Shown here piece by piece: positions 6,351 through 11,112 of a stretch of 11,112 bases of DNA (within the stretch, counting starts at the first letter, position 1; each line of letters begins with the position of its first letter). This DNA comes from Acidobacteriota bacterium (GTDB taxonomy: Bacteria; Acidobacteriota; Vicinamibacteria; Vicinamibacterales; CAVVIG01). The position numbers were made by a program, and so were the translations under genes. The notes beneath the pieces were generated by a model that ran no database searches, was not told the DNA's origin, and saw only the letters and a program-made list of their open reading frames with translations. The stretch lies in NCBI GenBank assembly GCA_003222555.1, contig QHWL01000039.1, positions 1 through 11,112 on the forward strand, in the 5' to 3' direction.

Positions 6351-6491
6351 CCTGCGTCCCTCGACGCATGAGAGTCAGCAATGGTGCTGCCAGCGCCTTC
6401 GGGCTAGTTTATCGGGCGTTTCGAGTTGTCAGGTGTCGGCGCAGAGGTGCCGAATTGTAATCGTCTGATCAGATTTGACCTTGACGTGCGC
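6351..6491. other. Gap between the small ORF and the lipoprotein gene
   Basis: This stretch holds no convincing gene. The only structure seen is a perfect 10-bp palindrome, TCTGATCAGA (6464-6473), 18 bases from the end of the lipoprotein gene. It is too short and lacks a U-tract, so I do not call it a terminator. Confidence 0.4.
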
Positions 6492-7217
6492 TCACTGAGC
6501 CAGGGTGACACCCGTGAGCGACAACTGTAGCGTGGCGATTCCAAGGATTTGCGGAGACGTCACGTTGGCGGCCCAGACGCCCGTCATCGTGGTACCGGTC
6601 GCGAGCGAGTTCCACGAGATGAGCGTGCCAGTGATGTTGGCCCCGCTGCTGACGCCGGTCAACGTGCCGGTGAGCGTGATGTCACCGCCAGGGCCGATCG
6701 ACCCGTTGACGCCGCCGCTCAGCACACCGCCGGGTTCCGCCTTCGTCAACGCGCCGGAGACCGAAAGGCCGGACTGGGAGAGAGTCAATCCAAATGCCTG
6801 GTCGGAGCCGAGGCTTTGAGTGCAATATGAGGTAAACCCTCCGCCGATGCTGGTGCACGCCACAGTGGTCGTACTTCCCGTCCAGGTGCCCTGATAGATC
6901 GGAACGACTTGCACCTGGAGGGTCGCGCTCTGCGTCGTCCCTGCCGCGGTAATCGTGACGACCCCCTTGGCAATTGCGGTCGCGTTGCCCGTGCTGTCAA
7001 TCGTCAAGACGTTTGGATCGGTCGAACTCCAGGTGATGACGTCGGTTGATGGCCCGTTCGCGGTTGAATACGGCTGAGATTGACCAATGACCAGCACGCT
7101 GGTGGTGGGAGTGATCGACATTGCCGTGGGCGTCGTGGGCGCCGTCGTTGAACTGCCGCCGCATGCACCGACCCAGACGCAGGCGACGACGACACACGAT
7201 AACGTGAAGCGCTTCAT
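6492..7217 (-). CDS. Lipoprotein with a bacterial Ig-like (BIG2) domain
   Basis: Start ATG 7215-7217 has GGAGG about 8 bases upstream and begins a clear lipoprotein signal, MKRFTLSCVVVACVWVGAC, with lipobox VGAC and lipidated Cys19. A longer frame to 7295 lacks signal-peptide character. After a Ser/Thr/Pro linker (20-33), residues about 32-105 form a BIG2-type domain (SITPTTSVLVIGQSQ, ITWSSTDPNVLTID, GNATAIAKGVVTITA). The rest (about 107-241) is a Gly/Thr/Ser-rich beta-like domain with Cys121 and Cys132 as a possible disulfide and repeated TLTGTLTG-type strands. The total is 241 residues. It should be anchored in the outer membrane or periplasm, perhaps for adhesion or polymer binding, but no ligand can be inferred. 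It is divergent from the lipoprotein gene at 7377. Confidence 0.85.
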   Translation of the reverse strand: MKRFTLSCVVVACVWVGACGGSSTTAPTTPTAMSITPTTSVLVIGQSQPYSTANGPSTDVITWSSTDPNVLTIDSTGNATAIAKGVVTITAAGTTQSATLQVQVVPIYQGTWTGSTTTVACTSIGGGFTSYCTQSLGSDQAFGLTLSQSGLSVSGALTKAEPGGVLSGGVNGSIGPGGDITLTGTLTGVSSGANITGTLISWNSLATGTTMTGVWAANVTSPQILGIATLQLSLTGVTLAQ

Positions 7218-7376
7218 GCGATCGCCTCCAGGCACGTTGTTGAGCGCCAACGCGACAACGCGACCGGGGCTCGACACACCCGACTCATACCACACTCACG
7301 GAACGCGCGTACACTTGCAAAAGCTTAGCAGCTTGTGGCAGAAATGACGAGTGTCGCGCCCGTCAGGGCGACCACA

Positions 7377-7835
7377 ATGAAGAGCATGATGAAGACTCTC
7401 GGCCGCTGTGTCGTTGTGGCGCTCGTCTCATTGAGCGCGGCGTGCGGTCAGTCCGGTACGAGCACCAGCACCACCGCGCCGTCGACGACGGCCCCACCTT
7501 CGGCGGTCGAAGCCTTCAGCGGCACGCTCCAGCCAGCGGGAACCAACCTGCACTCGTTCACGGTGAAGGAAACCGGCTACGTCGAGATCACGTTATTGGG
7601 TGTCGTGCCGCAGCTGGTTACCGGACCGTCGGCACCCATCACCGTCGGCTTGGGCATCGGGACGCCGAACCCCGCAACCGGGACGTGCCTGGTGCTCTAT
7701 CAAGTCAATGCGCAGCCCGGATCGGCCGCTCAAATCGTCGGCACGGCGACCGCCGGCCCCGACTGCCTGACCGTCTTCGACGTAGGCGATCTCACCCAGC
7801 CGGTGAACTACACGGTGATTGTCGCACACTCGTAG
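7377..7835 (+). CDS. Lipoprotein of unknown function with a beta-rich exported domain
   Basis: Start ATG 7377 begins a signal MKSMMKTLGR plus a hydrophobic stretch to LSAAC (Cys23), a lipobox-like site; ATG 7386 or 7389 would also leave a usable signal. A Ser/Thr/Pro linker (24-45) follows. The folded part has FSGTLQPAGTNLHSFTV, YVEITLLGV, ITVGLGIG, Cys104, Cys130 and a final strand NYTVIVAHS. The order (FSGTL..G...H.FTV, then V.V.LG.GT, TC..., C..V.DVG.LT, Y.I.V.H) matches short exported proteins that I recall as multi-copy in acidobacterial genomes, perhaps related to C-terminal pre-peptidase beta-sandwich folds. It has 152 residues. A short GC hairpin, CGCCC (7357-7361) with GGGCG (7366-7370), ends just before the start codon and may affect initiation. 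Confidence 0.8.
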   Translation: MKSMMKTLGRCVVVALVSLSAACGQSGTSTSTTAPSTTAPPSAVEAFSGTLQPAGTNLHSFTVKETGYVEITLLGVVPQLVTGPSAPITVGLGIGTPNPATGTCLVLYQVNAQPGSAAQIVGTATAGPDCLTVFDVGDLTQPVNYTVIVAHS

Positions 7836-7864
7836 CGGCCGTTTCACGACGGCCCATTACGATG

Positions 7865-7933
7865 GCACGAAGGCCACGAAGGCTTTCGATCAACAAGAAC
7901 TTCGCGTATCTTCGTACGCTTCGTGGCTTCGTG
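7865..7933. terminator. CACGAAG-family hairpin between convergent genes
   Basis: The left arm CACGAAGGCCACGAAGGC (7865-7882) pairs with CGCTTCGTGGCTTCGTG (about 7917-7933), allowing one-base bulges, across a loop of about 34 nt that itself holds TTCGCG/TTCGTA units. It lies in the gap between the lipoprotein stop (7835) and the M16 peptidase stop (7980), both reading into it, where a bidirectional terminator or mRNA-end stabiliser is expected. No U-tract is seen, so the terminator role is inference; the repeat itself is clear. Confidence 0.5.
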
Positions 7934-7979
7934 ACACGACGACCCGCAATGAGCCGCTACCGACGAAGTGGAAGAGCGA

Positions 7980-10829
7980 TTAACGTGTGGCGCCCTGCGA
8001 TTTCACGTTGCCCTCGGTGTCGAGAATCGCGATCGGGCCCAGATTCAGCTTGGTGAGCTCCGGCTCGATCTTCGCTCGATCGCCCACGGCGACCACGATC
8101 ATCTTCGCCGGCACGAGATACTTCCGCGCAACCGACTGGACGGCAGCGCCATCGACCGAGGCGACGCGCCCCGGAGATCGCGCGTAATAGTCGAGGCCGA
8201 GGTCGTAGATATAAAGGTTGGAGATCCCCGCCGCGGCCCGGTCGCTCGTCTCGAACTCGCTGGGAAGCGAGAGCATGAGCCTTCCCTTCGCCAGCGCCAG
8301 CTCATCGCCGGTAACCGGGGCCTCCGTGATTCGGCCGATCTCTTTGAGGATCTCTGTCACTGCCGGCGCCGTCACGTCGGTGCGTATCCCCGACGACACG
8401 AGGAACGGCCCGGCTCCGCGCCTGAACACGAACCGCGAATTCGCGCCGTAGGTGTATCCGTGCACTTCCCGCAGGTTGATGTTAATCCGGCTGGAGAACA
8501 TGCCACCGAGGGTGGTGTTCATGGTTTCGACGGCCGGAAAATCGGGTATCGAGCGTGAGGCGCCAATCGTCGCCACGCGCAGTTGCGTCTGCGGGGCGCC
8601 CGGCTTGTCGACGAGCACGAGCCTGGCGGCAGTCGTCGCGGGCTCGCCAAGCGGCCGGCGCGAAGACGCCCCCGGGCGCCAGCTTCCGAACGTCTTTTCG
8701 GCGAGCGGCTTGAGCTCCGCACGCTCGATCGCGCCGACCACGACGAGCGCCGCGTTGTTGGGCACGAAGCTTTGGTGCCAGAACGCCTGCATGTCGCCGC
8801 GCCCGATGGCCTTCACTGCCGCCTCGGTTCCCAGTTCCGTGAACCCGTACGGATGGCGCGGCCCGTAGAGAGCCGCCGCCATGACGCGGTCGGCGACGGC
8901 CGGTGCACTTTCTCGCTGCTGCACGAGGCTCGCCAGCCGGCTGCTCCGCTCACGGTCGATTTCTTCCTGGGGGAAGCTCGGATGGAGAGCCACGTCGGCC
9001 AGCAGGTCGAGCGCGCTCGCAAATTTCGTTTTGAGCGACCGGACGGTCACCAACGACGCGTCCATCGTCGAGGACGTGGAAAGCGTCGCGCCGAGGTACG
9101 CGGCTTCGTCGGCGATCTGCCGCGCGTTTCTCGTCGCCGTCCCGCCGTTCAACATGCCGACGGTGAAGTTGGCAAGACCGGGCTTCTCCAAGGGATTCGC
9201 GTCGCTCCCCGTTCGAATGATGAGGTTGGCTGCCACGATCGGAAGGCCGGGCCGCTGGAGGTAAATGACGGTCAAGCCATTGGCGAGCTTGAAGGTTTGG
9301 GGGATTGGTAACTGAAGAGGTTTCTCCGGCGCCGGTTTCGGCATCTCGGCGCGCCATGGCTGGTCGGCATTCACCGCGTCCGCTCCTTCGCCGGGCGTGC
9401 TTTTCTGCGCGGACGGAGTCGGGACGGGGACTCCGAGATCGGGGGGGCCAGATTCCGCATCGACCACGACGCGATGAGCGGTCGCGAGATGCTCCCGCGC
9501 GAATCGCCGCACCGCGTCCGGCGTCACCGCGCGGTACCTCCCGATGTCTTTGGCGAGGTAGTCTGGATCGTGGCGGTAGTGGTTGTACATGTTCAGCCGA
9601 TCGGAAACGCCGCCGAAGCCGCCGATCGCCTCGAGACGTTGCACCATCCGTGTCTCGATCCCGTTGCGCGCCCGCTCAACCTCGGTCGAATCAGGTCCCT
9701 CGTCGCGGAAGCGATCCAGCTCTTTATCGAGCGCCGCCTGGATTTCTTCCGCCGTGTGGCCGGGCCGCGCAGTGACCGCAATGTCGAACACCGAGCCGAG
9801 TGTCAACGACGTCTGCCCGGCTGTCACGTCCTGCGCGATCTGCTGCTCGTACACAAGCTTTTCGTACAGCCGGCTCGATTTTCCCCTGCCCAGGATGTTG
9901 GCCGCGATGTTGGCCTCAGCGTCGCCGGGGCTGAAGATGGTCGGGGTCAACCAGGCGACGTACACGCGCGGTAGCTCGACGTGATCCTTGACGACAAGCC
10001 GGCGCTCGGCCGTAATCGACGGCGTCTCCACCCGGAGCGGCGGCACGTCGGCCCCCCTCTTGAGCGGCCCGAAGTACTTTTCGACCAGCCGCCGGGTCGT
10101 CGCCTTGTCGATGTCCCCCACGATCGCGAGGCTCGCATTGTTCGGCGCGTAATACAGCTTGAAGAACTTCTTCACGTCGTCGAGGCGCGCAGCCTGAATG
10201 TCGGCGTGCGATCCGATGACGCTCGCATAGTAGGGATGCGCCTGCGGGAAGAGCGCGTGGTAGAGCGCCTCTTCGACGATGCCGTACGGCTGGTTCTCGA
10301 CCGACTGGCGCCGCTCGTTGCGGACGACATCCTGCTGATTCGAAAGGTTCGCCTGGTCCAGCTTGTCGATTTGATACCCCATGCGATCCGACTCGAGCCA
10401 GAGCGCCAGCTCGAGCTCGCTGGCCGGCAACGTTTCGAAGTAGTTGGTCCGATCGAAGTCCGTCGTCCCGTTGATGCCGCTAGCCCCCGCGCCTTCGAGC
10501 ATCTTGAAGTGCATGTTCGCGGGGACGTGCTTCGAACCCTGGAACATCATGTGCTCGAACAAGTGCGCGAAGCCCGTGCGTCCCGGTTCTTCGTTGGCCG
10601 GCCCCACGTGGTACCACAGGTTCACCGCGACCCTCGGAAGCCGATGGTCCTCCGAGAGGATCACGTCCAGTCCGTTCGGCAGCGTGTACTTCTCGAAGCT
10701 GAGCTTCGGGAGGTCGGTGACGCTGGTGACATTGTTTCCAGGGGCAGGACGTTGGGCGAGTCCGACGGAAGCCAACGCGACTGCGGCGAGCGCCAGGCCC
10801 GGCAACCGTTTCATGTTGGTGGTGTGCAT
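7980..10829 (-). CDS. Exported M16 family zinc metallopeptidase, two-module form
   Basis: A 949-residue protein of the pitrilysin/insulinase family, made as a fusion of an active and an inactive half. A signal peptide (about residues 6-25, MKRLPGLALAAVALASVGLA) directs it to the periplasm. The inverted zinc motif HxxEH is at 89-93 (HLFEHMMFQGS), with the third ligand Glu172 in VVRNERRQSVENQPYG. The second module begins near residue 505 (FKLANGLTVIYLQRPGLPIV) and lacks HxxEH (FTVGMLNGGTATR). It keeps the substrate-binding Arg787/Tyr794 pair in NLREVHGYTYG, as expected for the non-catalytic half. Start ATG 10829 is preceded by AAGGAA; the Met6 start has no ribosome site. The gene stands alone on its strand, with the DNA glycosylase upstream. 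The likely role is clearance of short peptides in the periplasm; the specific substrate is unknown. Confidence 0.94.
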   Translation of the reverse strand: MHTTNMKRLPGLALAAVALASVGLAQRPAPGNNVTSVTDLPKLSFEKYTLPNGLDVILSEDHRLPRVAVNLWYHVGPANEEPGRTGFAHLFEHMMFQGSKHVPANMHFKMLEGAGASGINGTTDFDRTNYFETLPASELELALWLESDRMGYQIDKLDQANLSNQQDVVRNERRQSVENQPYGIVEEALYHALFPQAHPYYASVIGSHADIQAARLDDVKKFFKLYYAPNNASLAIVGDIDKATTRRLVEKYFGPLKRGADVPPLRVETPSITAERRLVVKDHVELPRVYVAWLTPTIFSPGDAEANIAANILGRGKSSRLYEKLVYEQQIAQDVTAGQTSLTLGSVFDIAVTARPGHTAEEIQAALDKELDRFRDEGPDSTEVERARNGIETRMVQRLEAIGGFGGVSDRLNMYNHYRHDPDYLAKDIGRYRAVTPDAVRRFAREHLATAHRVVVDAESGPPDLGVPVPTPSAQKSTPGEGADAVNADQPWRAEMPKPAPEKPLQLPIPQTFKLANGLTVIYLQRPGLPIVAANLIIRTGSDANPLEKPGLANFTVGMLNGGTATRNARQIADEAAYLGATLSTSSTMDASLVTVRSLKTKFASALDLLADVALHPSFPQEEIDRERSSRLASLVQQRESAPAVADRVMAAALYGPRHPYGFTELGTEAAVKAIGRGDMQAFWHQSFVPNNAALVVVGAIERAELKPLAEKTFGSWRPGASSRRPLGEPATTAARLVLVDKPGAPQTQLRVATIGASRSIPDFPAVETMNTTLGGMFSSRININLREVHGYTYGANSRFVFRRGAGPFLVSSGIRTDVTAPAVTEILKEIGRITEAPVTGDELALAKGRLMLSLPSEFETSDRAAAGISNLYIYDLGLDYYARSPGRVASVDGAAVQSVARKYLVPAKMIVVAVGDRAKIEPELTKLNLGPIAILDTEGNVKSQGATR

Positions 10830-10890
10830 TTGAGACGTTCCTTCTGTATGGGTCGGGAATTATACCGTAGCCATGCGCCTCCCAGCCTTA

Positions 10891-10973
10891 GGAGGACACG
10901 GCAAAAAGACGGAGGACACCGAAGTCCTTTTTGAATGACCGTGACCTCCGTTTTATCTCCGTGACCTCTGTGG
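10891..10973. repeat. ACGGAGG-family intergenic hairpin element
   Basis: The left arm (10891-10919) has GGAGGACACGG and ACGGAGGACAC. The right arm (10941-10973) has GTGACCTCCG and CTCCGTGACCTCTG. The arms pair over most of about 29 bases, with a 21-nt loop. It lies between the end of the DNA glycosylase gene (10997) and the start of the peptidase gene (10829), so it could end the upstream transcript. It is built on the same plan as the CGCAGAG and CACGAAG elements but with a different unit. Confidence 0.75.
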
Positions 10974-10996
10974 TAGAGCTTTTGGTTTGGGAACCT

Positions 10997-11112
10997 TCAG
11001 AGCCGGGGGGTCGGGTCGCGGTGGATGGCAGCGAGGCTTCGAAAGGCGTCGAGCATCTCGCGGTAGGAGAAGTTGGCGTTGCGGCCGCTCGGGTTCGGCA
11101 GGACGAATACGC
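10997..11112 (-). CDS. mug: Mug/TDG-type mismatch-specific uracil-DNA glycosylase, C-terminal fragment
   Basis: Only the last 37 codons and the stop (TGA, 10997-10999) are in the window; the gene continues beyond the right edge. The fragment reads VFVLPNPSGRNANFSYREML and then DAFRSLAAIHRDPTPRL. The hydrophobic strand followed by LPNPSGRNA is the conserved DNA-intercalating/minor-groove motif near the C-terminus of Mug/TDG glycosylases (NPSGLxx in E. coli Mug), and a helix after it is also usual. Such enzymes remove uracil or thymine from G:U/G:T mispairs, starting base-excision repair. The call rests on this one motif, so another uracil-glycosylase superfamily member is possible. Confidence 0.7.
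   Translation of the reverse strand, partial: VFVLPNPSGRNANFSYREMLDAFRSLAAIHRDPTPRL

Noticed and set aside
9981..10934. 317-residue plus-strand frame
   Set aside because: It is antisense to the zinc-site half of the M16 peptidase, with no recognisable motif.

Overview
The window is GC-rich bacterial chromosome with tightly packed genes. No tRNA, rRNA, phage, CRISPR or insertion-sequence gene was seen. Several hints point to a soil-type Acidobacteriota, perhaps the Vicinamibacteria lineage: small secreted proteins and lipoproteins of kinds I associate with that phylum, a two-domain periplasmic M16 peptidase, and hairpin elements built from short ACGNAG-like units in five gene gaps. This placement is inference; there is no marker gene in the window.

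Left part (1-5944). A truncated secreted protein lies at the left edge. It is followed by a metabolic cluster on the minus strand, read from right to left: a beta-hydroxyacid dehydrogenase (5034-4153), then the alpha and beta E1 subunits of a TPP-dependent 2-oxoacid/acetoin dehydrogenase (4156-3144 and 3151-2150), then an M24 creatinase/aminopeptidase-fold protein (1982-636). The first three genes overlap by 4 and 8 bases, so they are one translationally coupled unit. A bicupin (5084-5944) is transcribed divergently from a 49-base spacer. Together these look like a catabolic pathway for a small organic compound whose identity I cannot read from sequence. The E1 alpha gene is broken by an exact 14-bp tandem duplication (3702-3729); removing one copy restores a complete 332-residue protein. 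The M24 gene is bracketed by two copies of one hairpin element in opposite orientation.

Middle part (5945-7980). After the bicupin comes a short CACGAAG tandem array, then a possible 76-residue protein on the minus strand. Two divergently transcribed lipoprotein genes follow, one with a bacterial Ig-like domain and one with a beta-rich exported domain.

Right part (7980-11112). A 949-residue exported M16 zinc peptidase occupies most of this part on the minus strand. At the right edge lie the last 37 codons of a Mug/TDG-type DNA glycosylase on the same strand, separated from the peptidase by another ACGGAGG-type hairpin.
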